Origin: M3007 sp040397785
GTDB lineage: Bacteria > Bacteroidota > Bacteroidia > Chitinophagales > Saprospiraceae
Reading direction: 5' to 3'
Length of the DNA: 32,374 nt
Assembly: GCA_040397785.1 (NCBI GenBank)
Contig: JBBAVI010000062.1
Coordinates: 1-32,374, forward strand
The notes beneath the pieces were generated by a model. The model had not been told where the DNA came from, did no database searches, and saw only the letters and a program-made list of their open reading frames with translations. The translations under genes and the position numbers were made by a program. The first letter of the stretch is position 1. Each line of letters begins with the position of its first letter. This document shows, piece after piece, positions 1-8,227 of this stretch.

Positions 1-1092
1 GGGTTAACCCTGCTGCTCGTAACTTTTTTATCGCAGCAGATGAACGGTCAATGTAACCGACAGGTATTGCACACATCGGGCACTGTACAAATAGGCTGTA
101 CAAGTGTCACCGTTATCCCGAATGGCGCGGCTAATCCACTTACTTTTTGTGGCGAAACGCCTTTTTATATCGGTAATTTAAACAATCCAGGAAGTTTTAC
201 ATTCCTTTTTTCCCCGCCCGTTTCGGGTGTATCATTAGGCTTGACTGCAATAGACAATCAGTCCTTTTTTGATGAAGTGGAAGAAGTGCGTTTTGAAATC
301 AATGGCGCCTTTTATCCGATTACGATACCTGGCACACCCGGTTTTTGTTATACGCCAGCTGTTATCACACCTACGGGTACCGTTGGCGCTGTTGCTGGAA
401 ATACTGCAGATTGGGATAATATGGACATCAACACGACGATCAGCAGTTTAAAGGTGGAAGATTTGATGTTAATAGGGAGTCCCAATGGAGTCGTTTTTTC
501 GCTGTTTTTTTGTGAGGCCTGCTGTGAAACCAATGCCGGCGAGATTTCAGCGAGTCCACTCAATCTTTGTCCAGGTACCAACGCTGTGGTTCCTTCTGCC
601 ACACAAACCTTCCTGGAGTCGAATGATATTTTACGGTATATCCTTTTTTCAAACCTAAATGACACACTCGGCAGCATCATTGCAACCAGCATAACCCCAT
701 CCTTTTCGTTCAATGCTGCTACGATGCAAACGGGCATCAACTACTACATCGCGGCCATTGCGGGCAACAACCTCAACGGAAATGTAGATTTGAACGATCC
801 CTGTCTGGATATTTCCAATGCAATTCAGGTGATCTGGCACCCTTTGCCAACTGTGGTGTTTTCCGTCGCTAATCCCAACGTTTGCGCGGGTGCCTGCACG
901 ACGGTGACAGCGACTTTTACGGGTACGGCACCTTTTACCCTCACCTATACTTCACCCGCTTCCGGGACAGTAACACAAACTTTTTCGGGAAATACAGGCA
1001 CTTTTCAGGTGTGTACCTTGCTAGGCTCACCGCCGGGGAGTTTGGTGGTTCCGGCGACTGAATTGGTGGATGCGTGGTGTACGTGTGATTGA
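1..1092 (+). CDS. Secreted jelly-roll-like protein with CxC-ended C-terminal module (5' partial; paralogue 1)
   Basis: The reading frame is open from base 1. The first residues (GLTLLLVTFLSQQMNGQC) are the end of a signal peptide, so the start lies upstream of the window and the ATG at 40 is internal. The mature protein begins near QCNRQ and matches the start of the next gene (HTSGT..IGCT). It has an N-terminal beta-rich, jelly-roll-like domain, then a linker module (CCETNAG...NDPCLDIS), then the terminal module (NPNVCAGACTTV...GTFQVC...DAWCTCD). No T9SS type A or B signature is visible at the C-terminus. The terminal module resembles Bacteroidota Ig-like repeats of the 'TFTGTAPFTLTYT' kind. 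It is the first of five tandem paralogues. Function is unknown; export to the cell surface is inferred. Confidence 0.85.
   Translation, partial: GLTLLLVTFLSQQMNGQCNRQVLHTSGTVQIGCTSVTVIPNGAANPLTFCGETPFYIGNLNNPGSFTFLFSPPVSGVSLGLTAIDNQSFFDEVEEVRFEINGAFYPITIPGTPGFCYTPAVITPTGTVGAVAGNTADWDNMDINTTISSLKVEDLMLIGSPNGVVFSLFFCEACCETNAGEISASPLNLCPGTNAVVPSATQTFLESNDILRYILFSNLNDTLGSIIATSITPSFSFNAATMQTGINYYIAAIAGNNLNGNVDLNDPCLDISNAIQVIWHPLPTVVFSVANPNVCAGACTTVTATFTGTAPFTLTYTSPASGTVTQTFSGNTGTFQVCTLLGSPPGSLVVPATELVDAWCTCD
727..857 (+). repeat. 131-bp identical block shared with 2037-2167
   Basis: This stretch of paralogue 1 is base-for-base identical to 2037-2167 in paralogue 2, including third codon positions. 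It begins at the 'caaacgggcatc' codons and ends in 'ccaactgtggt'. The sequence just upstream has many silent differences between the two genes, so the left boundary is sharp. This is the expected trace of gene conversion or unequal crossing over. Confidence 0.9.
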
Positions 1093-1190
1093 GTTAAATC
1101 TTAGAGATAGATAAGCAATTTTTTTTGATTGACGTCTTCAATAAGTGAATTGTTTTCAGGATACTAATTTTAAACGATTTTGTCAGAAGC

Positions 1191-1286
1191 ATGAGATATT
1201 TTTATGTGAAACTGTTTATTATGAATAAATGGATCTTTCTGATGTTTTTGCCGCTGCTTACTAAAGCCCAGGAGCATTTAAATTGC
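1191..1286 (+). other. Extra signal-peptide-coding segment in front of paralogue 2
   Basis: This segment is in frame with the downstream gene and has possible ATG starts at 1191 and 1221. From 1221 it encodes MNKWIFLMFLPLLTKAQ, a textbook Bacteroidota signal peptide ending in a cleavage-like AQ, then EHLNC. The ATG of a second complete signal peptide follows at 1287. It is probably the remnant 5' end of a deleted or recombined paralogue. It could also be the real start, giving a protein with two consecutive signal peptides. Confidence 0.6.
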
Positions 1287-2405
1287 ATGCGAAACGTGCT
1301 CTTAACTTTGGCCATGCTTATTAGTGGGTCTGCTGCTTGGTCGCAATGCAGTATCCAACATACATCCGGTACGCAACAAGTCGGCTGTACCAATGTGACG
1401 GTGACATCAGCAGGCAGTGTAACAACATTCTTTTTTTGTGGCATTGGCCCGTATATTATAGGCGTTGAGGCAACGGGCAGTTATACTTATACTTTTTCGC
1501 CACCTATTGACAGTTTTTCCTTTTCCGTTGGGGCATTGGATAATCACACCAGTTTCCCGTGGTTTAATGCACTGGAAGAATTGAGGGTATTTGTCAATGG
1601 CAGTTTTTTCCCATTAAGTACAGCCAATCTGGGTAGCCCAAGCGGATGTTCTGAATTGGCAGTACTGCACCCTACCGGCACTTTAAGGGCCGATTCAATC
1701 TTGATCTGGGGCGATATGGTAAATCTGAAAATAAGCGCACCTGCAATCAATTCTTTGACATTTGAGTGTGTTCAGTTAGGCCCTTCATCAGCCGTTGGTG
1801 CTGCATTATCGCTTCAAATACCCTGTTGCAACTGTACGACCGATGCAGGGCTAATCGCAAGCGCGCCGCTCATGCTGTGTACCAACCAATTAGCGACTAC
1901 AGCACCAGCAACTCAAACCAATCTGGATGCCAATGACCTACTGCGTTACATTCTATTCTCCAATCCTGCCGACACGACGGGCAGCATCGTCGCTACGAGT
2001 GCAACGCCGTCGTTCGCCTTCAACCCCGCCACCATCCAAACGGGCATCAACTACTACATCGCGGCCATTGCGGGCAACAACCTCAACGGAAATGTAGATT
2101 TGAACGATCCCTGTCTGGATATTTCCAATGCAATTCAGGTGATCTGGCACCCTTTGCCAACTGTGGTATTTTCCGTTGCCAACCCCAATGTTTGCGCAGG
2201 TGCTTGCACGACGGTGACAGCGACTTTTACGGGTACAGCACCTTTTACCCTCACCTATACTTCACCCGCTTCTGGGACAGTAACACAAACTTTTTCGGGA
2301 AATACGGGCACTTTTCAGGTATGTACGTTGCCGGGGGCGCCACCGGGGAGTTTGGTAGTGCAAGCGACGAAGGTCATGGATGCATGGTGTACCTGCGAGC
2401 CTTAA
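1287..2405 (+). CDS. Secreted jelly-roll-like protein with CxC-ended C-terminal module (paralogue 2)
   Basis: Start 1287 is chosen because MRNVLLTLAMLISGSAAWSQ is a complete signal peptide and the mature end (QCSIQHTSGT) aligns with paralogue 1; the frame is open back to ATGs at 1191 and 1221. The N-terminal beta-rich domain (CTNVTVTS...FSPPIDSFSFSVG...NALEELRVFVNG) matches paralogue 1. A linker module (CNCTTDAG...NDPCLDIS) and the terminal module (NPNVCAGACTTV...FQVC...DAWCTCEP) follow. This is the only paralogue with two residues after the last cysteine of CxC besides the tandem pair further right. There is no type A or B sorting domain. The next gene begins 29 bp downstream. The molecular role is unknown; secretion is well supported, surface attachment is inferred. 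Confidence 0.85.
   Translation: MRNVLLTLAMLISGSAAWSQCSIQHTSGTQQVGCTNVTVTSAGSVTTFFFCGIGPYIIGVEATGSYTYTFSPPIDSFSFSVGALDNHTSFPWFNALEELRVFVNGSFFPLSTANLGSPSGCSELAVLHPTGTLRADSILIWGDMVNLKISAPAINSLTFECVQLGPSSAVGAALSLQIPCCNCTTDAGLIASAPLMLCTNQLATTAPATQTNLDANDLLRYILFSNPADTTGSIVATSATPSFAFNPATIQTGINYYIAAIAGNNLNGNVDLNDPCLDISNAIQVIWHPLPTVVFSVANPNVCAGACTTVTATFTGTAPFTLTYTSPASGTVTQTFSGNTGTFQVCTLPGAPPGSLVVQATKVMDAWCTCEP
2037..2167 (+). repeat. 131-bp identical block shared with 727-857
   Basis: This is the second copy of the block described at 727-857. It encodes the end of the linker module (QTGINYYIAAIAGNNLNG to the LPTVV stretch). After this block the two genes stay similar but regain silent differences. 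Confidence 0.9.
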
Positions 2406-2434
2406 TTTTTGAAAAAATTATAACTCAATCTAAG

Positions 2435-3790
2435 ATGAAAAAATCAATTTCTATTCTACTTTTTCTTCTTTCTGGACATTGGGCAGCGGCTCAATATATT
2501 TACGTGGGTGGGGCTATTGCTTACACCACAGAGTACAAGTTTGGGTATTTTAACTACGAAACCTGCACGTATTGCTTGGATTTTACGGTTCCGATTACGA
2601 CCATTCCCAGCATGGTGAGTGTTTCACCATTGCCGAATGGCAATGTGGTAGTGGTTGAAGGTGACGGAAAAATTTCGGTTTTTGATCCGCCGAGTGCGAC
2701 CCCCATTTTTACGATCAATTTGCCTGTATCTACATCTGTTGGCGGTTCGCTGGGGCCAGATGGGAAGATTTATATTACGACGGTCGCTGCTGGAGTTGGG
2801 GGCGCTATTTATACGTTTGACCCGATGACGAATAGCGTTATGCTGGTGGGTACTTATCCGCTTACTCCCTGGATTTTAAAAAGTCCATTTTTTTGGAATG
2901 GGGAATGGTATGCCTTTGCGAATGAAGTTACCCCACCTAATGATGGTGCATTGTTGAAAATCAATATGAGCAATCCACTGACATTTGATACGATTTATTT
3001 ATATCCGGGTAATACGAACGACATCGGTTGCTATTCCCCGTATGGGGTTACACCAGATGGGATATTTTCTAATGCATCCTGTACAACGGGTGATTTGTTG
3101 CAATTCGATTTTCCAGGCAATGAATTTGAAGTGGCTTGCGCTGTTACGTACCCTTTCTCTCCTTCTGCACAGGGTATCAGTGGTATTCCAGCTGGTTTCC
3201 CGCCGCCACCCGCGATTTGTGGCTGTTTGACCGAGGCGGGCGGAATCACAACGCCCAATACCTTTTTGTGCGCTGGTGCAGCATTTGACTTTACGGATAT
3301 CGGAAGTTTTTTGGAGTCGGGCGATATGTTGGGCTACATCCTCTTTTCCAACCCCGCCGATACGCTCGGCAGCATCGTAGCCACCAGCAATACGCCGTCG
3401 TTCGCCTTCAACTCGACCACCATGCTAGCGGGCGTTACCTACTACGCCGCCACGGTCGCGGGCAACAACATGAACGGCAATGTGGACTTGAACGACCCTT
3501 GCTTAGATATTTCCAATGCCGTGCAGGTCCTTTGGCGGCCTTTGCCAACCGTGACGTTCTCTGCAGCCAACCCGAATGTCTGTATAAACGCTTGTACAAC
3601 CGTGACGGCCACATTCACTGGTACGGCACCTTTTACCCTCACTTATACTTCACCCGCTTCTGGGACAGTAACTCAAACTTTTTCAGGAAATACAGGCACT
3701 TTTCAGGTTTGTTCCTTGCCGGGGTCGCCACCAGGGAGTTTGGTGGTTCAGGCGACTGAACTGGTGGATGCATTTTGTAATTGTAATTAA
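2435..3790 (+). CDS. Secreted beta-propeller-like protein with CxC-ended C-terminal module (paralogue 3)
   Basis: The frame is open upstream into the previous gene, but the ATG at 2435 begins a clear signal peptide (MKKSISILLFLLSGHWAAAQ), giving 451 residues. Residues ~21-258 form short repeated beta segments of propeller type (PNGNVVVV, GPDGKIYIT, IYTFDP, GALLKIN), with a CTYC pair at 44-47. The linker module is ~261-369 (CGCLTEAG...NDPCLDIS). The terminal module is 370-451 with cysteines at 383, 387, 426, 448 and 450, ending CNCN. The N-terminal half is unrelated to that of paralogues 1 and 2, so the same C-terminus has been joined to a different fold. It lies 29 bp after paralogue 2 and 44 bp before paralogue 4, consistent with one transcription unit. 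Function unknown. Confidence 0.87.
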   Translation: MKKSISILLFLLSGHWAAAQYIYVGGAIAYTTEYKFGYFNYETCTYCLDFTVPITTIPSMVSVSPLPNGNVVVVEGDGKISVFDPPSATPIFTINLPVSTSVGGSLGPDGKIYITTVAAGVGGAIYTFDPMTNSVMLVGTYPLTPWILKSPFFWNGEWYAFANEVTPPNDGALLKINMSNPLTFDTIYLYPGNTNDIGCYSPYGVTPDGIFSNASCTTGDLLQFDFPGNEFEVACAVTYPFSPSAQGISGIPAGFPPPPAICGCLTEAGGITTPNTFLCAGAAFDFTDIGSFLESGDMLGYILFSNPADTLGSIVATSNTPSFAFNSTTMLAGVTYYAATVAGNNMNGNVDLNDPCLDISNAVQVLWRPLPTVTFSAANPNVCINACTTVTATFTGTAPFTLTYTSPASGTVTQTFSGNTGTFQVCSLPGSPPGSLVVQATELVDAFCNCN

Positions 3791-3834
3791 AGCCGATTGC
3801 CGCAAAAGACACGCTTTAAAAAGAAATTAATAAC

Positions 3835-5181
3835 ATGAAAAGAACATTTTTGAATGGACACTTTGCATTTTTCATCGTGCTGTTTTTGGGGAGTAATGTA
3901 CCACAGCTCCAAGGGCAAATCATATACGCCTGGACTTTTGGTGGCAATTTGATCAAAATAGACGTTGCCAACTGCACCGTCTGCAAAGTTGGTCAGTTCA
4001 ATGTCAATAATTCAGGTGTTGACCTCGTGGTAATGCCCGACGGTACCGTAATCTCCTCAGGCGCGCTCAATCAACTCCAGATCTTTACACCGCCAAATCA
4101 GAATCCTACCCAGACTTTTTCCGGGCCTGGAAACCATTATTACTACACCATGTCAGAACCTTTGAATGGCATCGTGTATGTATACACCATTATTAACGGG
4201 GCGGGTGTTACTGGCGTTACTGCTTTCGACCCGGCAACCGGAACCCTAACGTACCTCGGTAATTTTCCGCTTAATTGGAGTCTGGGCGGTTTCTTTATAG
4301 AGAACAACACCCTGTACGCCAATGCTTTAGTGCCTGGCGGCTGGTCTATCATTGAAGTAAATACGACCACCCCTTCGGCCTCCATCATTCTTTCTCAGAA
4401 TGCACCACTGACGGCCGGCGGTTTGGACGGAGGGATATGCAGTGGTGCGTATACCACAGCGGCTGATGGGTCCAGAGAAATTTTGTATTCATTTGATCCG
4501 GCAACCAACGACACTATCCGTCTCTGCGACTTTCGGAACATAGGGTTCATCATTCAAATAACCGGTTTGTCGGCGGCGCCGCCCGGGTTGCCGGAGTTCC
4601 CTTGCGTGTGCGCCACCTCAGCGGGTATATTGGATGCCACCCCCCTGAACCCCTGTATTCCCAACGCCGTAGCTGGCTTTGCGACACAAAATCCCACCCT
4701 TGACGTCGGGCAAGCCGTGCGTTACATTTTGTTTACGGATCTGACTGACACACTTGGCAGCATCATCGCCATCAGTACGACGGCAACCATACCGTTTAAC
4801 CCGGCAACCATGCAAGCAGGTACGGTCTATTATTACGCGGTGATGGCTGGCCCATTGTTGCCAAACGGGAATTTGGATACTAATGATCCTTGTTTTGATA
4901 TATCCAATGCGGTCTCCGTCATTTGGCAGCCGCGGCCGACGGTTGTATTTTCCGCCGCCAATCCCAATGTTTGTGCAGGCGCTTGCACGACGGTGACGGC
5001 GACTTTTACGGGTACCGCGCCTTTTACCCTCACTTATACTTCACCCGCTTCCGGGACAGTAACACAAACCTTTCCGGGAAATACAGGGACGTTTCAGGTG
5101 TGTACGCCAGTGGGGTCGCCGCCGGGGAGTTACTCGGTGGCGGCAACATCGCTGACAGATTCTTGGTGCGTATGCAACTAA
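3835..5181 (+). CDS. Secreted beta-propeller-like protein with CxC-ended C-terminal module (paralogue 4)
   Basis: 448 residues with a signal peptide ending near QLQGQ. The N-terminal part resembles paralogue 3: propeller-like strands (MPDGTVIS, VTAFDPATGTLTYLGNFP, ILYSFDPATNDT) and a CTVC pair early in the mature chain. The linker module begins CVCATSAG and reaches NDPCFDIS. The terminal module carries NPNVCAGACTTV, FQVC and a final DSWCVCN. The linker is more diverged than in its neighbours, while the terminal module is nearly identical at DNA level around 5020-5105. There is no type A or B sorting signal. It lies 44 bp after paralogue 3 and 20 bp before paralogue 5. Function unknown; probably a surface-exposed binding or structural protein. 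Confidence 0.87.
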   Translation: MKRTFLNGHFAFFIVLFLGSNVPQLQGQIIYAWTFGGNLIKIDVANCTVCKVGQFNVNNSGVDLVVMPDGTVISSGALNQLQIFTPPNQNPTQTFSGPGNHYYYTMSEPLNGIVYVYTIINGAGVTGVTAFDPATGTLTYLGNFPLNWSLGGFFIENNTLYANALVPGGWSIIEVNTTTPSASIILSQNAPLTAGGLDGGICSGAYTTAADGSREILYSFDPATNDTIRLCDFRNIGFIIQITGLSAAPPGLPEFPCVCATSAGILDATPLNPCIPNAVAGFATQNPTLDVGQAVRYILFTDLTDTLGSIIAISTTATIPFNPATMQAGTVYYYAVMAGPLLPNGNLDTNDPCFDISNAVSVIWQPRPTVVFSAANPNVCAGACTTVTATFTGTAPFTLTYTSPASGTVTQTFPGNTGTFQVCTPVGSPPGSYSVAATSLTDSWCVCN

Positions 5182-5201
5182 CGCTCACAACAAATTTTGA
5201 A

Positions 5202-5984
5202 ATGAAAAAATCAACACGNNNNNNNNNNNNNNNNNNNNNNNNNNNNNNNNNNNNNNNNNNNNNNNNNNNNNNNNNNNNNNNNNNNNNNNNNNNNNNNNNN
5301 NNNNNNNNNNNNNNNNNNATCAACACGATGATCAGTACTTTAAAGGTGGAAGACGTGATCATTTCAGGCACTCCCAATGGCGTTATTTTTTCCCTGTTTA
5401 TCTGTTCCCAATGCTGTGTGACCAATGCTGGCGTGATTTCGGCGAGCCCCCTTAATCTTTGTCCGGGTAGCAACGCGACGATTCCTCCGGCCTCTCAAAC
5501 ATTTTTGGAGTCGAATGACCTATTGCAATATATTCTGTTTACCAACCCCGCCAATACCCTCGGCAGCATCGTCGCTACCAGCACAACACCCACCTTCAGT
5601 TTCAATCCAGCCACCATGCAGACGGGCGTGACCTACTACATAGCAGCGATAGCGGGCAATGGCGTGAATGGCAATGTGGACCTCAACGACCCTTGTCTTA
5701 ATATTTCAAATACCGTGCAGGTGGTATGGCGGCCTCTGCCAACAGTCACTTTTTCTGCTGCCAATCCCAATGTGTGCGCAGGGGACTGCACGACGATAAC
5801 GGCCACTTTCACCGGCACGGCACCTTTCACGCTGACGTATACTTCACCCACTTCTGGGACAGTAACACAAACTTTTCCGGGAAATACAGGCACTTTTCAG
5901 GTGTGTACCTTGCCTGGGTCGTCGCCGGGGAGTTTGGTGGTTCCGGCAACTGCGTTGACGGACGCTTTTTGTACTTGCCAGTGA
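5202..5984 (+). CDS. Secreted protein with CxC-ended C-terminal module, interrupted by assembly gap (paralogue 5)
   Basis: The ATG at 5202 starts MKKST, the beginning of a signal peptide, and is followed after 17 bases by 100 Ns. Beyond the gap the reading continues INTMISTLKVEDVIISG, matching paralogue 1 (INTTISSLKVEDLMLIGSP), then the linker module (CCVTNAG...NDPCLNIS) and the terminal module (NPNVCAGDCTTI...FQVC...DAFCTCQ). It therefore belongs with the jelly-roll-like subgroup. By comparison with paralogue 1 the missing segment is probably about 400 bp, so the length across the gap is meaningless and the in-frame fit of the two sides is coincidental. That both sides belong to one gene is inferred. 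Confidence 0.75.
   Translation: MKKSTXXXXXXXXXXXXXXXXXXXXXXXXXXXXXXXXXXINTMISTLKVEDVIISGTPNGVIFSLFICSQCCVTNAGVISASPLNLCPGSNATIPPASQTFLESNDLLQYILFTNPANTLGSIVATSTTPTFSFNPATMQTGVTYYIAAIAGNGVNGNVDLNDPCLNISNTVQVVWRPLPTVTFSAANPNVCAGDCTTITATFTGTAPFTLTYTSPTSGTVTQTFPGNTGTFQVCTLPGSSPGSLVVPATALTDAFCTCQ
5219..5318. other. 100-N scaffold gap
   Basis: There are exactly 100 Ns, a conventional size for a gap of unknown length. The nine bases immediately before (atcaacacg) are the same as the nine immediately after, so the assembly broke at, or was joined across, a short repeat inside a set of near-identical paralogues. Confidence 0.99.
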
Positions 5985-6038
5985 ACGAAATACCGCATTT
6001 GAGCATGCCAAGTGCTTCCCAACACCCGGATACGCACC

Positions 6039-7505
6039 TTACAACTTCACAAAGGGGTAAAAAACATGATCAACGTTTAAATAATACACGCCTGTCGGCA
6101 AATCTCCGATGAAAATGCGTTGACCGGATTCGGATTGTATCACCTTCATTCCCAGGGTGTTCCAAACTTCTATCCTGCCAATTGGTCGGTCGGAAAGTAC
6201 CGCTAAAAAATCAGTGGCCGGGTTAGGGTAAAGGAGGATCGGATCCTCATCTGCCGTTATGACTTGGGAAATGGTTTTCAACTCTATTGCACCGATAGCA
6301 CGCGCGGTTGCAGCAAATGGATTGCCAAAAAAATCGAAAACTGGCTCAATTTGAGCATTTCCGTTTCCGATGGCTGGGCTTCCGGCGGCTAATTGAAAGT
6401 CGTTGCCCGGACCATTCACAAACATGGGCGTGTTCGCTCCAAAATTCAGCGGATTAGGGTCTTTGATGGGATCCAACGCAGGCGTGTCCCAATAAGGACC
6501 ATTAAACATGGCATTTTGAATGCTGTAATAGATGTTTTTGCTGAACGTAACCGCATTGGCTGGCTGGTTTCCGCCGTTGAAGTAGGCAGAGGCACCAAAT
6601 GCAAAAAGATTGTTTTCCACCCGGTTGCCCATCAAGTCAGGATACATCGCACTGGTGGTCAGGAAGCGCATGGTGGCCTGTCCGCAATTGTAAAAAGTAT
6701 TGTTGATCACCTTGCAGTCTCTCGCAGAGGATAAAGCCAGGCCACGATAACCACCGACGATGATATTGGAAAAGAAATGGAGGTTTTTTACTTCAAATTG
6801 ATCCCCCGGGCAATAGAAGGGTGCTCCTGTATCGCCCCCCAATTCATACGCTACCCAAGGTGCCTGGGATGCATTGACGAACAGGTTTTGCGTCATGGTG
6901 ATGTCGGAAGCGCCTCCCTTGATATGTCCGCCACTCAAGCAGTTCTCGAAGTAGTTGCCCCGGATTAAGCCTGCATGGCAGGTATTAAAATCCATTGCTT
7001 CGCAGGCAGGGATGCTTTTGAAAACACAATTACGGACTTCAAAAGAATCCACGCCAGCGAATTTAAAGGCTACGGTCGCTGCAGCATCCATTGTTTTTGA
7101 AAAGGAACAACTGTCTACGATGATATGCCTGGATTGTGTGGCGCAACTCCCGCCGTTGTCAATACTAAACAGCCGACCCGGGAAGGCAAGATTGCCCTCA
7201 AAATTCAGGTGCTCAAATTTCAAATAGGTACAACGAACAAACTGCCAGCCTCCGGAAATGTCGATCGGGTCATTTTGGTATCGTTTTATTACAATCCATG
7301 CAGTGTTTTTACCTTTCAGGTCTGTCACCAACTGATAGCCTGCATAGGAGCCACTGTGCAAGAATACGGTATCGCCCGGCTGAATGGCATTTGCCGTCAC
7401 GGCTGCTTGGATGTTCGGGAAGGGTTGCCCTGGGCCGAGGTGCACTTGTGCGAAGCAAGTTGTAGCGTACTGAAACAGGAAAAATAGGAGTGTTCGGTGT
7501 GTCAT
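6039..7505 (-). CDS. Secreted parallel beta-helix protein with T9SS type A sorting domain
   Basis: 488 residues. An N-terminal signal peptide (MTHRTLLFFLFQYATTCFAQ) is followed by a right-handed parallel beta-helix of pectate-lyase-like type (PNIQAAVTANAIQPGDTVFL near residue 30, then repeats such as VDSCSF, VRNCVF, KVINNTFYN). The last ~70 residues form a T9SS type A sorting domain (LLYPNPATDFLAVLS...IEVWNTLGMKV...LPTGVYYLNV). The protein should cross the outer membrane by T9SS and be released or anchored at the surface. Beta-helix proteins of this layout often act on polysaccharides, but no catalytic residues can be assigned, so lyase activity is only possible. It converges with paralogue 5 (54 bp between stops) and diverges from the toxin-antitoxin operon. 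Confidence 0.9.
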   Translation of the reverse strand: MTHRTLLFFLFQYATTCFAQVHLGPGQPFPNIQAAVTANAIQPGDTVFLHSGSYAGYQLVTDLKGKNTAWIVIKRYQNDPIDISGGWQFVRCTYLKFEHLNFEGNLAFPGRLFSIDNGGSCATQSRHIIVDSCSFSKTMDAAATVAFKFAGVDSFEVRNCVFKSIPACEAMDFNTCHAGLIRGNYFENCLSGGHIKGGASDITMTQNLFVNASQAPWVAYELGGDTGAPFYCPGDQFEVKNLHFFSNIIVGGYRGLALSSARDCKVINNTFYNCGQATMRFLTTSAMYPDLMGNRVENNLFAFGASAYFNGGNQPANAVTFSKNIYYSIQNAMFNGPYWDTPALDPIKDPNPLNFGANTPMFVNGPGNDFQLAAGSPAIGNGNAQIEPVFDFFGNPFAATARAIGAIELKTISQVITADEDPILLYPNPATDFLAVLSDRPIGRIEVWNTLGMKVIQSESGQRIFIGDLPTGVYYLNVDHVFYPFVKL

Positions 7506-7544
7506 GCTTGGATGTGTTTTGGGTATGCAAGTTGGGAGAAAATT

Positions 7545-7574
7545 TTGAAATCTTGAAAAATACTTGTACTTTTG
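7545..7574 (+). promoter_or_regulatory. Bacteroidota-type promoter for the AbiE operon
   Basis: TTG at 7545-7547 and TACTTTTG at 7567-7574 match the -33 (TTG) and -7 (TAnnTTTG) elements of Bacteroidota housekeeping promoters, with 19 bp between them. The match lies 35 bp before the antitoxin ATG. A possible ribosome-binding stretch (AGGA, 7597-7600) precedes the ATG. Confidence 0.7.
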
Positions 7575-7609
7575 TTTCTAAAAATCCTATTTATTTAGGA
7601 AAAATAGAA

Positions 7610-8227
7610 ATGAACTACATTCAATTTGCAAAAACATTTCAAGGAGTGCCGACTTTTTCGATTGCTGATATTGAAAAGTATTTTCCTGGTTATGAGCGAG
7701 AGAACCTGCTAAATTGGCAAAAAAAGGGCGTTTTGCAACGAATTCGAAACGGCTGGTACCGTCTTTCCGGGGAAAATCAAGCCTTGGAACAAGCCTACTA
7801 TATTGCCAATAAAATATATGCACCTTCGTACATTTCTTTAGAATCTGCCTTGGCGCATTATGCGTGGATACCAGAAGGTGTATTTACATTCACGTCGGTC
7901 TCTACACTTAAAACCAATGTATTTGATACACCAATAGGGCGGTTTCGTTATTCGACCGTTAAACCATCTCTTTTTTTTGGTTATAAAATCCTGATTACCG
8001 ATGGGCGCGGTATAAAAATGGCTGAGCCGGAAAAGGCACTGCTTGATTTCTTATACTTTCATCCAAATGTTCGGGCAACAACTGATTTTGAATCTTATCG
8101 GTTTAATTTATCCCAAATGCGTTCAGATTTGAATATTGAAAAATTAAACGGTTATGCAACGCTGTTTAACATACCTGCTTTATCAAAACGATTGTCAACT
8201 TTTATACATATTTTAAAACATGATTAA
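7610..8227 (+). CDS. abiEi: AbiEi-family antitoxin / transcriptional regulator of a type IV toxin-antitoxin system
   Basis: The start at 7610 (MNYIQFAKTFQGVPTFSI) is preferred over the longer frame from 7490, because the promoter and AGGA lie between the two. The product is 205 residues. The N-terminus is a winged-helix-type DNA-binding region (FSIADIEKYFPGYERENLLNWQKKG, then VLQRIRNGWYRL), followed by the AbiEi core (YISLESALAHYAWIPEG, MAEPEKALLDFLYFHP). In characterised AbiE systems the antitoxin represses its own operon and counteracts the nucleotidyltransferase toxin without stable protein contact. It overlaps the toxin gene by 8 bp, indicating translational coupling. The assignment rests on both the sequence and the partner gene. 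Confidence 0.88.
   Translation: MNYIQFAKTFQGVPTFSIADIEKYFPGYERENLLNWQKKGVLQRIRNGWYRLSGENQALEQAYYIANKIYAPSYISLESALAHYAWIPEGVFTFTSVSTLKTNVFDTPIGRFRYSTVKPSLFFGYKILITDGRGIKMAEPEKALLDFLYFHPNVRATTDFESYRFNLSQMRSDLNIEKLNGYATLFNIPALSKRLSTFIHILKHD

Noticed and set aside
2192..2434. Long N-terminal extension of paralogue 3
   Set aside because: It overlaps the well-conserved end of paralogue 2 in another frame, and a clear signal peptide starts at 2435.
5202..5984. Continuous in-frame protein across the N gap
   Set aside because: The 100 Ns are a placeholder of unknown true length, so the frame match is not evidence.
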